Assembly: GCF_003097535.1 (NCBI RefSeq)
Contig: NZ_CP029187.1
Span: 3,286,001-3,350,000 of the forward strand
Reading direction: 5' to 3'
DNA from: Flavobacterium pallidum
GTDB lineage: Bacteria; Bacteroidota; Bacteroidia; Flavobacteriales; Flavobacteriaceae
Length of the DNA: 64,000 bases
Shown here: one piece after another, positions 1-9,743 of the stretch
Numbering within the stretch: the stretch's first letter is position 1
How the letters are laid out: each line of letters starts with the position of its first letter
Made by a program: the position numbers and the translations under genes
Notes under the pieces: generated by a model
Databases searched by the model: none
What the model saw: only the letters and a program-made list of their open reading frames with translations
What the model was told of the DNA's origin: nothing

Positions 1-35
1 GCAATGTTAAATTTGCTAAATCCAACTTTAACTTC

Positions 36-395
36 ATGAAATACCTAAAATTTGAAATCCCCGAAAGTCATCCTGAAAATGCTAAGCCAAAATTCCTGGA
101 ACAATTCTTTGGCAAGGTCGCGAGGAAAATATTTCCTGTTGCCAATCCGGATTTCGAAGGGAAAATTGCCGATGTAAAATTCTGGATGGTAGAATATGAC
201 GATGAAAATGGAGCTCCTGAAAGGGAAATTGGTTTAAACAGCCATCAGGAAGTCGTTTTAAAAATGCCTTACAAAGACAATTACGGATATTGGACCGACA
301 ATAATCTATTGTTTGACGATTTCAGGAAAAGCTTTTCCTGTATAGAGATTGACAGCGAATTATTCGAGCAGCAATGGCGCGGGTTCAATCCATGA
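36..395 (+). CDS. Unrecognised 119-aa protein
   Basis: I do not recognise this protein. It is soluble-looking, rich in acidic and aromatic residues (for example KFWMVEYDDENGAPEREIG), with no signal peptide and no membrane helix. The ATG at 36 has no Shine-Dalgarno site, which is normal in this phylum. It lies 62 nt before another unrecognised gene on the same strand, so the two may be co-transcribed. Because the window begins just upstream, its own upstream context is not visible. The ending QQWRGFNP looks like a natural C-terminus rather than a truncation. Confidence 0.6.
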   Translation: MKYLKFEIPESHPENAKPKFLEQFFGKVARKIFPVANPDFEGKIADVKFWMVEYDDENGAPEREIGLNSHQEVVLKMPYKDNYGYWTDNNLLFDDFRKSFSCIEIDSELFEQQWRGFNP

Positions 396-457
396 AGCTA
401 CGACAACTGTAAACAAGTCACCATCATTACCAACTTTAATCTAACTTACCCAAACAA

Positions 458-1081
458 ATGTTCAACCGAATTACCAAAATAGTCTTACTCATATCAGGAA
501 TTGTGTTCTTAATTTTTGTAGTCTATGCGGTGACGATTATAAATGCTTTTGGTGGGTTTGACAAAGATTACTCTGTAACGGATTTAAAAGAAAACTTCGA
601 GGAAAACAAAGTTGAAATCTATGAGTTGAAAAGTTATTTTAATAAAATAGTCCCAAAAGGCCGGTTTGTGGAAATCGAATTTAAAGATGACAATACGCTG
701 GCGAAATTTGGCATTTCAATTACAGGCACTGAAGGTAATTCATACAAAGAAGTCTTCTCAGAGTGGGATTTAGAGGCTTACACGCCCCGGATGGACAGTA
801 TCATAAAACCTTTAGGCTGGACGAGAGAAACCTTAAAAACCATCAAAAACAAATTGGACAATGCAAATTGCATTAAAATTGAAAGTGGTGAACCGGCCAA
901 AATCGGTTTTCAACGCAGTGGCATGGGGTTGTATTCATTTAATGTTTTTGACAGGCCAATCTCCAGAGAATTAAAAGCAGCATACAATGATAGTTGCACC
1001 TATATCCTGGCAAACGACAAGTTAATTCTGGAGTATGGAGGTGGCGCAGTGGGCCCTCAATGTTTTTATAACATGAATTAG
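458..1081 (+). CDS. Unrecognised membrane-anchored protein, 207 aa
   Basis: I do not recognise the family. An N-terminal hydrophobic segment (about residues 7-30, IVLLISGIVFLIFVVYAVTI) should anchor it in the inner membrane. The remaining roughly 175 residues would face the periplasm. That part is charged and looks folded, with a WDLEAYTPRMDS stretch and a glycine-rich end (YGGGAVGPQCFYNMN). No catalytic motif is visible. It follows the 119-aa gene on the same strand and ends 121 nt before an aminotransferase gene. Confidence 0.65.
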   Translation: MFNRITKIVLLISGIVFLIFVVYAVTIINAFGGFDKDYSVTDLKENFEENKVEIYELKSYFNKIVPKGRFVEIEFKDDNTLAKFGISITGTEGNSYKEVFSEWDLEAYTPRMDSIIKPLGWTRETLKTIKNKLDNANCIKIESGEPAKIGFQRSGMGLYSFNVFDRPISRELKAAYNDSCTYILANDKLILEYGGGAVGPQCFYNMN

Positions 1082-1202
1082 GAGGCTCTTCCGGCGCGAG
1101 CCAAGCGAATAGTCGAAGCAGTCCGCCTGAATCATCGTCAATTTTAATACTACCTGTTGTAACAAACTATTATTTTAAAGACTACTTAAAAAAAAAGTAA
1201 AT

Positions 1203-2339
1203 ATGGAAGCTGGCAGAAGACTTTGGCTGAAAAAAATCGGAATTGGCATGGCCGGTATCGGGCTTGCAAACTTTAATTCATTTGCCTCTCCCCTCGTATC
1301 AGAAAATTCAATGGATCGTTTTGAGACTGATGCTGAGTTCATTTTTTTACGCTCAAATGAAAATCCCTACGGCCCCTCTCCATTAGCACGAAAGGCATTT
1401 GCCGACAATGTGAATATCAGCAACCGATACCATTGGGATGTTGCGGAACAACTGATTGCAGACCTTGCAAAGAAAAATAGCGTTAAAGACGAAAACATAT
1501 TATTAGGAGCCGGTTCTACCGAAATTTTAGATTTGGTGGCAAAATATGCATCACTGGACAAAGGACGCGAACCGAAGGTGACCGGTGCAAATTATGTCAT
1601 TGCAGACCCAAGCTACGACTATTGGACGGTTACATTGGATAATTTAGGTTTAACGAAAAATAAAGTACCGCTTACAACCGATAAGAAAATTAATTTGCAA
1701 GCGATGCTGGAAACTGTAAACCAGGATACAAAACTGGTTTATATCTGTAATCCAAACAATCCAACAGGAACCATTTGTGAAAGGGAAGCATTGGCAGGAT
1801 TTGTGACCAGGATTCCTCAAAATACCATTATATTGATTGACGAAGCTTATCTGGACTTTACTCAACAGCAATCGCTCAGTAATATGGTAAATGATCACAA
1901 AAATATTATTATCGCCAAAACATTTTCCAAAATATATGGGCTGGCCGGAGCAAGGATTGGCTACGCCATCGGGAACAAAGCAATAATTGATGATTTGGCA
2001 AATTTGCAGTCCAATACCAACAATAGCGTGAGTGTATTATCAAAACTTGCTGCTATAGCTTCGTTGAAAGATGACAAATTTGTTTCAGATTGCTACTTGC
2101 TGAATGAAAATGTAAGGCAATATACTATCAGTGAACTCAGAAAGTTAGATTGCGAGTGTATTTCTTCTAACACAAATTTCATCTATTTTTCACTCGCAAA
2201 ATACCACAAGGACTATTTCAGGCAATTAGAAGACCACCATATTGAAGGTGGAAGAATATATGAAGAGCAGGGCAAATGGACAAGGATCACAATAGGTAAA
2301 ATGGACGAAATGAAGGCGTTTATTAAAGCAATGCAATAA
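1203..2339 (+). CDS. HisC-like PLP aminotransferase with twin-arginine signal
   Basis: This is a fold-type I, PLP-dependent aminotransferase related to histidinol-phosphate aminotransferase. Residues about 49-60 (LRSNENPYGPSP) are the substrate-cap signature. CNPNNPTGT (about 182-190), D213 in LIDEAYLDF and the Schiff-base lysine K243 in TFSKIYGLAGARIGY are all present, as is a late arginine in WTRITIG. The length of 378 aa is about 25 more than a cytosolic HisC. The extra N-terminus carries RRLWLKK followed by a hydrophobic run, which looks like a Tat signal. That would suit export of a protein folded around its cofactor, but export is my inference. No his gene is nearby, so a role in histidine synthesis is not supported. 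Confidence 0.85.
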   Translation: MEAGRRLWLKKIGIGMAGIGLANFNSFASPLVSENSMDRFETDAEFIFLRSNENPYGPSPLARKAFADNVNISNRYHWDVAEQLIADLAKKNSVKDENILLGAGSTEILDLVAKYASLDKGREPKVTGANYVIADPSYDYWTVTLDNLGLTKNKVPLTTDKKINLQAMLETVNQDTKLVYICNPNNPTGTICEREALAGFVTRIPQNTIILIDEAYLDFTQQQSLSNMVNDHKNIIIAKTFSKIYGLAGARIGYAIGNKAIIDDLANLQSNTNNSVSVLSKLAAIASLKDDKFVSDCYLLNENVRQYTISELRKLDCECISSNTNFIYFSLAKYHKDYFRQLEDHHIEGGRIYEEQGKWTRITIGKMDEMKAFIKAMQ

Positions 2340-2489
2340 AAACTGCTATCGATACGCGCCGGACGCGATCGCTCCCTGCCCGGTTTTGTCCGCTTTTTTC
2401 CTATTTTCGTTTTCTCCTGGTGGAGAAATCTCAGTTTCCAAGCCGCGACAGCTTCTGACGCGGGAACGTTAGCCGTAATTTTGCAAACT

Positions 2490-3839
2490 ATGCCAAAATC
2501 GAAATCCACAATCAATAAAATAATCCTGACTGCAATTTCTTCATTTGCAAGTTGCATCGTGTATTCCCAAATTAAAGATGTTGAAAAGGTAATTTCTGGA
2601 GATTACAGCAGTATTAAAAATAATAATATCAAAATAATCCGCTTAAAATCCGATAGTGGCGAAACAATTAACGAGGTACTTGTAAGCGCGGAAAAAGATG
2701 AATTGCTTGTCACGAATAACAATCATTCTTTTCTCTATAAACTAAATGAATTTGGAAATCCGCAATATATCATTATCGGACAAAATTGCTTTTCAATAAA
2801 CTATTTTGATAAAAGTATGGCTAAAAGTATAACCAAAACCTCGATGGACGGTTATTCAATACAATCCACATGCTATCCTGATTCCAAAAATCTATTAACC
2901 GTATACAACAAATCATTAAAAATTTCGGAGAAAAATTCCTTATATGTAAAAAGCCATAATTATATTCACAATGCCATAAATCCCGAATTAAGTTACACGG
3001 AAAATATTGACAATTCTAAGATACTCAGAGACTATAAAAATGGAAATAAAGTTGTCCTCATCAATAATGATCAATTTCGCTCCATTGATTCTACCTACCT
3101 AAACAACAATAAATATTACAGATATTATCATTTCAAAGAAAATGATAAAGACAGCATTGTTAATGAGAAAGACTCTGTTTTTACGCAAGTAATGAAAAAC
3201 GGAAAAATTACTTATGAAAATTCGTATTTCGAATCGGATATCATATTCGAAAAAAAATATAGCGATGGCATCTTGATTTCTGATACAGAATATTTTTACA
3301 GGCCTTATTTTGAAAATAAAATCGACGCTATTCCTAATGGAATTGTTTTATGGGAAGTAAAGACAACCTTAAAAGACAAAAGATCCGAAAGTGAATTTCC
3401 TTTAAAAAAGTATTATAAATTAAAGAATGGGAAATTAATTGAAAACCCAAAAAATAAATTAGTCCATGTACAAGCCTGCGGCGTACCTCAGCGGGAAAAT
3501 AAGCGCTATTATCGTTTTCAAACTTATAATATATCATCTGTTTCTATAGTATTTGATAAAAAATCTCTGGAAACTATTCAAAGATCAATAAACATCGATA
3601 GTGAAAATGAATTAAATTATTGTCGATATGATTTTCAACAGGGCAAGTGCATTTTCCAAATTGGTGAAAAATTCAGAGTAACAAATAGAATAATTACGTT
3701 TACTTTAGGCCAAATACAATCAAAAAATTACAAAATTGAAATTATAAAGGACGATAATACAGTTTATCCCTATAAACTAAATGATTTTATTAATTTAATC
3801 GGTCCAATTGTTGATATCATAAGCATCGAAGAGGAATAG
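2490..3839 (+). CDS. Unrecognised secreted protein, 449 aa
   Basis: I do not recognise it. The N-terminus (KIILTAISSFASCIVYSQ) is a signal peptide, so the protein is periplasmic or outer-membrane associated. The rest is rich in Asn, Lys, Tyr and Ser, without a clear repeat or catalytic motif. I chose ATG 2490. The in-frame TTG at 2481 overlaps a -7 promoter box, TAATTTTG at 2476-2483, so it is probably not a start. The coding sequence is visibly richer in A+T than its neighbours, which may mean recent transfer or relaxed selection. Confidence 0.7.
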   Translation: MPKSKSTINKIILTAISSFASCIVYSQIKDVEKVISGDYSSIKNNNIKIIRLKSDSGETINEVLVSAEKDELLVTNNNHSFLYKLNEFGNPQYIIIGQNCFSINYFDKSMAKSITKTSMDGYSIQSTCYPDSKNLLTVYNKSLKISEKNSLYVKSHNYIHNAINPELSYTENIDNSKILRDYKNGNKVVLINNDQFRSIDSTYLNNNKYYRYYHFKENDKDSIVNEKDSVFTQVMKNGKITYENSYFESDIIFEKKYSDGILISDTEYFYRPYFENKIDAIPNGIVLWEVKTTLKDKRSESEFPLKKYYKLKNGKLIENPKNKLVHVQACGVPQRENKRYYRFQTYNISSVSIVFDKKSLETIQRSINIDSENELNYCRYDFQQGKCIFQIGEKFRVTNRIITFTLGQIQSKNYKIEIIKDDNTVYPYKLNDFINLIGPIVDIISIEEE

Positions 3840-4020
3840 ATAAAACTGATTAACGCCAGTTTAACTCATCAGAGCAACAACGAACAAAGCGACACTAATT
3901 GCTGCTTCCGCGTAAAAGGTAAACGCTTTTTCCATAAATTCGTTCTGTGCAGCCGGGTCCCGTCGCTTTTGGTCAGCTTCAAAAGCCGCAACCTCTCAAA
4001 ACCTCCAAACAACCGATACC

Positions 4021-4542
4021 ATGACATTAAAACTACTCCTTCTTACCTTCCTCACATCCCTATCCGCCACCGCACAAACGGAAGGCTCCATAATCGTATG
4101 CAATCCCAAAAACAAAGTGGAACTCAAGACCTTCATGGATACCTATGAGCAATCTGAAACGATATTCAGGACGCTCCACACGACGAAAAAATTACATGCA
4201 AATACCTACCTGGCAAGCAGTGACAAGAAGCTGGAGTGTTTTTTCAATATTTATGCGACCGCGTCGGGGTCAGAAATCTATAAATTTTATGACAGCATCA
4301 TTCCGCAGCCCAATGAAATACTGTTCCTGTTTGAAAACGACGATCCTACAGGCGAGTTTTCAGACCAGTCGATCTTCTTTAAATTCGGTAAGGACATCGT
4401 TAGCGCCCTGAAGAACAAAACGCTGAGTGAGGACAAAATCATCGGCTTCCTGAAATGCACCGTTTTTCCTGACGCACCCTTTTTTACAATCGCCAAGGTC
4501 AGGCAGGGCTTCAGGAATGGTGTGGAAAAGGCTGGAAATTAG
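4021..4542 (+). CDS. Unrecognised secreted protein, 173 aa
   Basis: A signal peptide (LLLLTFLTSLSATAQ) precedes about 155 residues with no family signature I know. The mature part is mixed alpha/beta in appearance and ends FRNGVEKAGN. It is the first of three short exported proteins in a row on the plus strand (4021, 4641 and 5107). All begin with Sec-type signals and none shows a catalytic motif. The 181 nt upstream hold no gene and no repeat I can name. Confidence 0.6.
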   Translation: MTLKLLLLTFLTSLSATAQTEGSIIVCNPKNKVELKTFMDTYEQSETIFRTLHTTKKLHANTYLASSDKKLECFFNIYATASGSEIYKFYDSIIPQPNEILFLFENDDPTGEFSDQSIFFKFGKDIVSALKNKTLSEDKIIGFLKCTVFPDAPFFTIAKVRQGFRNGVEKAGN

Positions 4543-4640
4543 GCTCGATAAAGATACATCCCACCATGAGCAGCAGCGGCAGCGAACAATAAAATAAACC
4601 CGATACCGTTTCTTTACAATCATAAACCAACCCTACCAAA

Positions 4641-5021
4641 ATGAAAAAATATTACATTACCCTACCCATCCTAGTTGCAAGCCTTTTCTTCAGCATCAGC
4701 AGCCATGCCCAAAACACCGTTAAGGATAAAGTTGTCGGCTGTTGGAAAATCGATGCCGTAATTGCTGCCGACAGCGGCCAAAAAATGGACATCCCGGACA
4801 GCCAAAGCAGTCTGGTATGCCTTAAGAAAGACGGCAGGTTTACCACCACCACCTCAGGCCGTACCGTTGAAGGTGATTATAAGGTTTCTGAAGATGGGAA
4901 AACCATGACCCAGAAGATGGATGGCGGAATGGAGGAAGAAGGAGCGATTGCAGTTACTGATGCCGCACTCGAAATCAAAACCCCCGAGGTCATCATTAAA
5001 CTGGTAAGGGTTAAGGAATAA
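4641..5021 (+). CDS. Secreted lipocalin-like protein, 126 aa
   Basis: A Sec signal (ITLPILVASLFFSISSHAQ) is followed by a small beta-rich domain. It starts VVGCWKIDAV and runs through short strands such as GRFTTTTSGRTVEGDYKVS and ALEIKTPEVIIKLVRV. The G-x-W near the start of the barrel and the regular strand-turn pattern resemble the lipocalin-like proteins common in Bacteroidota. These are small exported barrels of unknown ligand. Family assignment is from this pattern only. It sits between two other small exported proteins. Confidence 0.65.
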   Translation: MKKYYITLPILVASLFFSISSHAQNTVKDKVVGCWKIDAVIAADSGQKMDIPDSQSSLVCLKKDGRFTTTTSGRTVEGDYKVSEDGKTMTQKMDGGMEEEGAIAVTDAALEIKTPEVIIKLVRVKE

Positions 5022-5106
5022 ATCAATCCGCCGGTTTTAAACATTATTTTTCGTACAGGCATTTTTTGCTTAATTTTAAATTGAACTTTATATCATAAGA
5101 CTCCTC

Positions 5107-5631
5107 ATGCAACGAATTTTCACTTTCTTTATCCTATTCCTTAGTTGTTGCCTCGCATCGGCACAGGATGTAAACAGCATCAACCTTTGCGAGCAGACCA
5201 TTACCTTCGCTGACGGCATCAAGGTCAATCCTGAATTCCAATCCATCTCCGCCGACAATTTCCTGCTGTCATGGATGTATATCGAGAACCACCCCGGAGA
5301 AAAAGCAAACGTCCGCCTAAATGAAAATGGGGAAATCATTTACCGTTCCGGGAACAAACTGACTGAAATCATCAAGAGTGGTTTTGACATCGAAAAGCGG
5401 CAACAGGACCAGGTCAGTTTTAAAGACATCACGGTTATCGTATTGGGCAAACCGCTTGCTGGCAACAGCGTAACGATAAAGAGGGACAATGAATTGATTT
5501 GTTACCTGATCGCCGCCGGAAATATCTGCGGCCGCGATATGCTCTTCCAGGCAAGGCTTGGAAAAGAGCCTGTATCGAATGATGTACTTCCGGAAGCGCT
5601 GAAAAAAGTAATCACACTTGGCAAGGAATGA
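5107..5631 (+). CDS. Unrecognised secreted protein, 174 aa
   Basis: A signal peptide (IFTFFILFLSCCLASAQ) precedes a domain of about 155 residues with no motif I recognise. Four cysteines remain in or near the mature region (LCEQT, ICYL, NICGRD and one in the signal), so a disulfide is possible in the periplasm. It is the third in a row of small exported proteins, and a convergent T9SS gene ends 85 nt downstream. I see no terminator-like hairpin in that 85-nt gap. Confidence 0.6.
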   Translation: MQRIFTFFILFLSCCLASAQDVNSINLCEQTITFADGIKVNPEFQSISADNFLLSWMYIENHPGEKANVRLNENGEIIYRSGNKLTEIIKSGFDIEKRQQDQVSFKDITVIVLGKPLAGNSVTIKRDNELICYLIAAGNICGRDMLFQARLGKEPVSNDVLPEALKKVITLGKE

Positions 5632-5715
5632 TTGCCGAAATCCATAAATTACTGGTGAAGATCATTATATAAGAAAGGAACTATCCATTCATGTTGCATT
5701 ATCGCTGCCAGGCAT

Positions 5716-7074
5716 TTACTTCATCAGGATTTTTCGCCTGCCTACGATTTTCTTATCCGCATCCATCAATTGCAAGGAATACATCCCTGATGCAAAAGCA
5801 CTCACGCTGACACTCGGAGTATATTTACCGGCATAAATTTCCTTCCCTTCCATACTGATAATCGAAATCCAGTACACGCCTGTATCAGGCTCGATGTGAA
5901 TTAAATTGCCAGCCGGGATGGGATAAACCACTGCTTTAGAGGCATCGGGATTTTGAATCCCTAAAGCATTATTCTTCAACTCAATAATCCTGTCGTCGGC
6001 AGCAACCGGTGTGCCTGCATAATCCCTATTTGACGTACAGAGGAACACGCGCCCATCCGGTATTACAAGCACATCGCGTAGCCTGCCATAAGTATTTGTA
6101 AGGTAAATATTCTGCTGTGTGATTTGTGTGCCGTCCTCACTGAGCTTGAGTTGTATCAGCTGCTTATTTTTCAGAACCGCTACCAACAGCGAATTGTCCC
6201 ATTCCGGAATGGCCGTATTCTGGTACAAATCGATTCCGGCCGGCGCAATGGATGGCGACCAGGTTTTAATGGGTTCCTTGACGTTGTTGGCGTTGCAGAA
6301 CGTGATTTCGGCTGCAGTATTGCACACGCCTTCCACAGTAGGCCATCCATAGTTCCTACCTGCTTCAATGATATTGATTTCATCGTTATTGGCGGTTCCA
6401 TGCTCTGAACTGTACAACATGCCGTTGCCATAACACATGCCCTGTGGATTCCTGTGACCAAGCGTCCATAGATAACTTCCCGCTGTCGGGTTGTCATCCG
6501 GAATGCTGCCGTCGAGGTTCATACGTAGTACTTTACCGTTTATGGAGCTGGTATTTTGTGCCACAGCCGGTGTGCTGTAAGTATCCCCGAGGCAAATGAA
6601 TAATTTATCACCCAATATCACCATACGCGACCCATTGTGCGAAACACCTGCAGGAATATTGCCGAGGATGATTGTGGGGTTGATCAGCGTATTGTTCAGT
6701 GCATCATATTCATACCTTACGATTTTCGATGTGGTATTCGTATAAGCATAATGCACGTACAAATAGTGTGTATTATTGAAGTCCGGATCCATTACAATCG
6801 AATGCAGCCCCACACTGAACCCGAATAACGCTACGTCGCCAATCGTAAATACCTGCTCGATTTGAAAAGTATCGGGGTTCATCCGCTTGATGTTTCCGCT
6901 AAGCTCTGTAAACCAGATCCAGCCATCTGCGCCATAAGCCATGTCCCAGGGCACATTTAAGCCGCTGGCCACAACAGTATGCTGCAAGATGGTGCTACCG
7001 AGATTGATCTGCGACCGACTTTCAGCAGCTATAAAAAAAGCGGTCAGGGTAATGAATGTGGTAATTTTTCTCAT
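5716..7074 (-). CDS. PQQ-dependent sugar dehydrogenase-like protein, T9SS cargo
   Basis: This is a six-bladed propeller of the soluble glucose/sorbosone dehydrogenase family, which oxidises sugars or related alcohols with PQQ and Ca2+. Signatures in order are LNVPWDMAYGADGWIWFTE after the signal peptide, GVSHNGSRMVI, HRNPQGMCYGNGMLYSSEHG, and DEINIIEAGRNYGWPTVEG. The propeller fills about residues 25-370. The last 75 residues (VYPIPAGNLIHIEPDTG to GRRKILMK) form a T9SS type A sorting domain. The protein should therefore cross the outer membrane and be released or attached at the surface. The substrate cannot be read from sequence. Confidence 0.88.
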   Translation of the reverse strand: MRKITTFITLTAFFIAAESRSQINLGSTILQHTVVASGLNVPWDMAYGADGWIWFTELSGNIKRMNPDTFQIEQVFTIGDVALFGFSVGLHSIVMDPDFNNTHYLYVHYAYTNTTSKIVRYEYDALNNTLINPTIILGNIPAGVSHNGSRMVILGDKLFICLGDTYSTPAVAQNTSSINGKVLRMNLDGSIPDDNPTAGSYLWTLGHRNPQGMCYGNGMLYSSEHGTANNDEINIIEAGRNYGWPTVEGVCNTAAEITFCNANNVKEPIKTWSPSIAPAGIDLYQNTAIPEWDNSLLVAVLKNKQLIQLKLSEDGTQITQQNIYLTNTYGRLRDVLVIPDGRVFLCTSNRDYAGTPVAADDRIIELKNNALGIQNPDASKAVVYPIPAGNLIHIEPDTGVYWISIISMEGKEIYAGKYTPSVSVSAFASGMYSLQLMDADKKIVGRRKILMK

Positions 7075-7237
7075 GCTTTCCGTGTTTTAGGTTGATGGAT
7101 TCAACATATAAAAACATTGGCAATCCGATTGGCTCCCCCGAAAATACCGGCAACCAATCGGAACAACCAAATAAAGATAAAGCAATTTATTATAGAACAA
7201 CTTAAAAGTGTTCCACCCTACTTTTCGTTAAAATCCC

Positions 7238-7660
7238 TTACTTAAGCGTAAGTACTAAAAGTCCGGCAATAATCAGGCCGCCTCCTACTGCAATCTTCCA
7301 CGTAAACTGTTCGTTCAACAGGAAAAGCGACAACAAAATCGTGATGATGATGCTGCCTTTATCGATCAGGGCTACCTGTGCCACATCGCCTAATTTTACG
7401 GCACGGAAATAAAAGACCCACGACAATCCGGCTGTAATTCCCGAAGCGGACAGTATCAGGATGTCATTAGTCGAGAGATTCTTAAAATCCTTTGCCGACT
7501 GAAAAAAGAATGCATTGATGGCCACGATGATCACGACTGAGATTGTCCTGACCGCCAATCCGGTATCACTGCTGACATTCTTCAGCCCCATTTTCGCAAT
7601 AACCGATGTAAGCCCGGCAAAAAACATTGAAATAAGCGCAAGGACGATCCAGTTTTTCAT
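7238..7660 (-). CDS. Small EamA/DMT-family transporter, 140 aa
   Basis: This inner-membrane protein has a single EamA domain with about five hydrophobic helices. Typical features are the opening LALISMFFAGLTSVIAKMG and the closing LFLLNEQFTWKIAVGGGLII, which carries the conserved glutamate of the drug/metabolite transporter superfamily. Full-size EamA proteins have two such domains in about 300 aa. A 140-aa form must act as a dimer, as small multidrug transporters do. No frameshift is visible, so the short form seems natural. The substrate is unknown. Confidence 0.82.
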   Translation of the reverse strand: MKNWIVLALISMFFAGLTSVIAKMGLKNVSSDTGLAVRTISVVIIVAINAFFFQSAKDFKNLSTNDILILSASGITAGLSWVFYFRAVKLGDVAQVALIDKGSIIITILLSLFLLNEQFTWKIAVGGGLIIAGLLVLTLK

Positions 7661-7672
7661 TTGGAAAAATTT

Positions 7673-7708
7673 AAGGTGTCGGATAAATTTATGAATTTAT
7701 TCGACACC
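7673..7708 (-). terminator. Hairpin after the endonuclease gene
   Basis: A 15-bp stem (GGTGTCGGATAAATT at 7675-7689 against 7694-7708, one G-U pair) with a 4-nt loop lies between the endonuclease stop at 7779 and the EamA start at 7660. Read on the minus strand, the stem is followed by TTAAATTTTT, so it can end endonuclease transcripts. Confidence 0.5.
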
Positions 7709-7778
7709 CTGGATTTTCAGACTCCTTAAGAATTCTTAGATTTTGCCTGTAACGCAACTTGAAATTGAAAACCGGACA

Positions 7779-9743
7779 TTATTTCACTACCAGCTTCTTA
7801 ACCGTCGACTTTCCTTCCGAAGTCACTTTGGCAACATACACACCCGCAGGCAAATCAATGTTTACCGCATTGTATTCGCTAAATACAGATTTCAAAACCT
7901 TCGCGCCGGTCATGCTGTACACTTCAATATCTCCGGCCGCAACCCCTGAAACTGTCAGTTTATCATGGGCGGGATTCGGGTATAAACCCACTTTAACATC
8001 TAAATTATCGCTGGTCGATAAAGCGGCGAACCAGGTTTCGCCTGCATGACTGCCCCAGATGTATTCGGCTAAAAGCGGATAGTCAATAAATGGATTTCTG
8101 TTCTTTTGCCAGTTGTACACCACATTATTGCGGTTCATTTCATAATCATCGGAGGCATCTGCCATATTCCATGTAAGCAATGTTGCCAAATCACCAATAT
8201 AACCGTCAGGATCGTTTGCCGGATCGCCGTTCACGACATTCAGTCCGTTGTAGCGCACGCACATGTAGAAAATCGCGCGTGCCACATCGCCATGCCAGCT
8301 GCCTGCGCTGCCTGCCGGTCCGTTATAATCTACACCGTAATTGCGCTCGCTCCTCAGGGAATTCTCCGGACTGTCTTCAGCACGGATGTGGTGCCCATCG
8401 GCATGGCCGGCCATGATATCGTCGGCATTTGTGGTATTCCAATTATCGATTCCGTTCGCAGTGCTTGATGTGCCGTTTGTAAAACCGCCGCGCGACTGCG
8501 CATAAATATGCTCACGGTTCCAGAAACCCGCAGCGCCGCTTGTCCCGGTCTGATAGTCGATTTTAGACCTTGGCTGTTCTACATACATCAGCCAGACCTG
8601 GCTGCCGTTCTCCGGATTTTGGTCGGCTTCCTTTAATATATCAAAAATGTCCCCATAATTCTGCGCATGCACCACGGCCGGATTGGCAATAATGTCCTGT
8701 ATGGCCTGTTTCAATACCGCACCCGATTTTCCTTCGAGCGAAGCATAATAACCCGCTGGCGCGGTACTGGTCGCCAGTCCGTGCGTCGGGTTCAGCGGCG
8801 TACCCCATGGCTGCACGATATAATCATTGTCGTGTACACGGAATTCCACATTGTCATTTAATTTGGAATAACCGGATGGTACGCTTCCCATAGACACTTT
8901 CATGATTTCATCGCCTTCATCGGCCGCATCGTCCGTAAGCAGGAACGCTTTGTTTACCGTCGTCGCTCCTGCAGGGATCACGGCGGTAAGCGAACCACTG
9001 TAATCGGATGTGGTGAAGCTGCCATTGGCCAATGTGAATGAAAAACCAAGATCGGCGGTCACGGCGGTTTGTGTTGTAAAAGTGACGTTGAAAGCACTGC
9101 CTTCGACAAGATTCAATGGCGTTACGGAAATCGTGATGCCATTGGCCCCTACCCCGCTGCCGTCATTGTTCATCCCGGGCGTAGGTGCCTTTACTTCAAA
9201 TGTGCCGTCGTTTTTCCTTTGGATGGATTGTGTTGCGGCAGCACCGTTTACATTCTCATTGGTAAAAGTCGACAAATTCATCGCCGTCATCAACGCCGTA
9301 GGCTGCACGGTGTTGCTGTTGCTGTAGGCTACCCCATGAATGAGGTTTGTAGTTGTAGCAACCGTATTGTTTGGAAAATTCGAAGCGTTGCCCAAATAAA
9401 TCCCGGCTCCGTCCGGGCCATTTTGTATAGCACCGTTATTTACGACAATGGACGGCGAAGGCGAAACCTGTGAATTTCCTATCATGAAAATCCCGTTGGC
9501 ATCGGTAACGTAACCGTCAAGGTCAAGTGCCAGGTATGAGGTGGCTGCATCGCCATTAGTGGTTCCGTTGAACAGCACCAATACGTAACCGTCGAGGGCG
9601 AAATTGGGTGTCGCCGACTTCAGCTCTACAAATTCCATAACATCCGTTGAAGGGGTATCCGCTTCAATCTCATTGATCACGATCTGGGAAAAACCCGTAA
9701 AGCCGGTCAGCATGAAGGCTGCCGCAAGTAGTATTTTTTTCAT
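7779..9743 (-). CDS. Endonuclease I family protein with lamin-tail and Calx-beta domains, T9SS cargo
   Basis: This is a 654-aa exported nuclease. After a signal peptide comes a lamin-tail domain (about 20-150, from IVINEIEADTPSTDVMEFVE) and then a Calx-beta-like domain (about 195-310, SVTPLNLVEGSAFNVTF). Next is an endonuclease I/NucM catalytic domain (about 325-565) with the His-metal signatures NREHIYAQS and GHADGHHIRAEDSPENSL. The last about 75 residues (LYPNPAHDKLTVSG to KKLVVK) are a T9SS sorting domain. Family members cut DNA and sometimes RNA with little sequence preference. At the cell surface the likely role is to scavenge nucleic acids. Domain order is seen; function is from the family. 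Confidence 0.88.
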   Translation of the reverse strand: MKKILLAAAFMLTGFTGFSQIVINEIEADTPSTDVMEFVELKSATPNFALDGYVLVLFNGTTNGDAATSYLALDLDGYVTDANGIFMIGNSQVSPSPSIVVNNGAIQNGPDGAGIYLGNASNFPNNTVATTTNLIHGVAYSNSNTVQPTALMTAMNLSTFTNENVNGAAATQSIQRKNDGTFEVKAPTPGMNNDGSGVGANGITISVTPLNLVEGSAFNVTFTTQTAVTADLGFSFTLANGSFTTSDYSGSLTAVIPAGATTVNKAFLLTDDAADEGDEIMKVSMGSVPSGYSKLNDNVEFRVHDNDYIVQPWGTPLNPTHGLATSTAPAGYYASLEGKSGAVLKQAIQDIIANPAVVHAQNYGDIFDILKEADQNPENGSQVWLMYVEQPRSKIDYQTGTSGAAGFWNREHIYAQSRGGFTNGTSSTANGIDNWNTTNADDIMAGHADGHHIRAEDSPENSLRSERNYGVDYNGPAGSAGSWHGDVARAIFYMCVRYNGLNVVNGDPANDPDGYIGDLATLLTWNMADASDDYEMNRNNVVYNWQKNRNPFIDYPLLAEYIWGSHAGETWFAALSTSDNLDVKVGLYPNPAHDKLTVSGVAAGDIEVYSMTGAKVLKSVFSEYNAVNIDLPAGVYVAKVTSEGKSTVKKLVVK

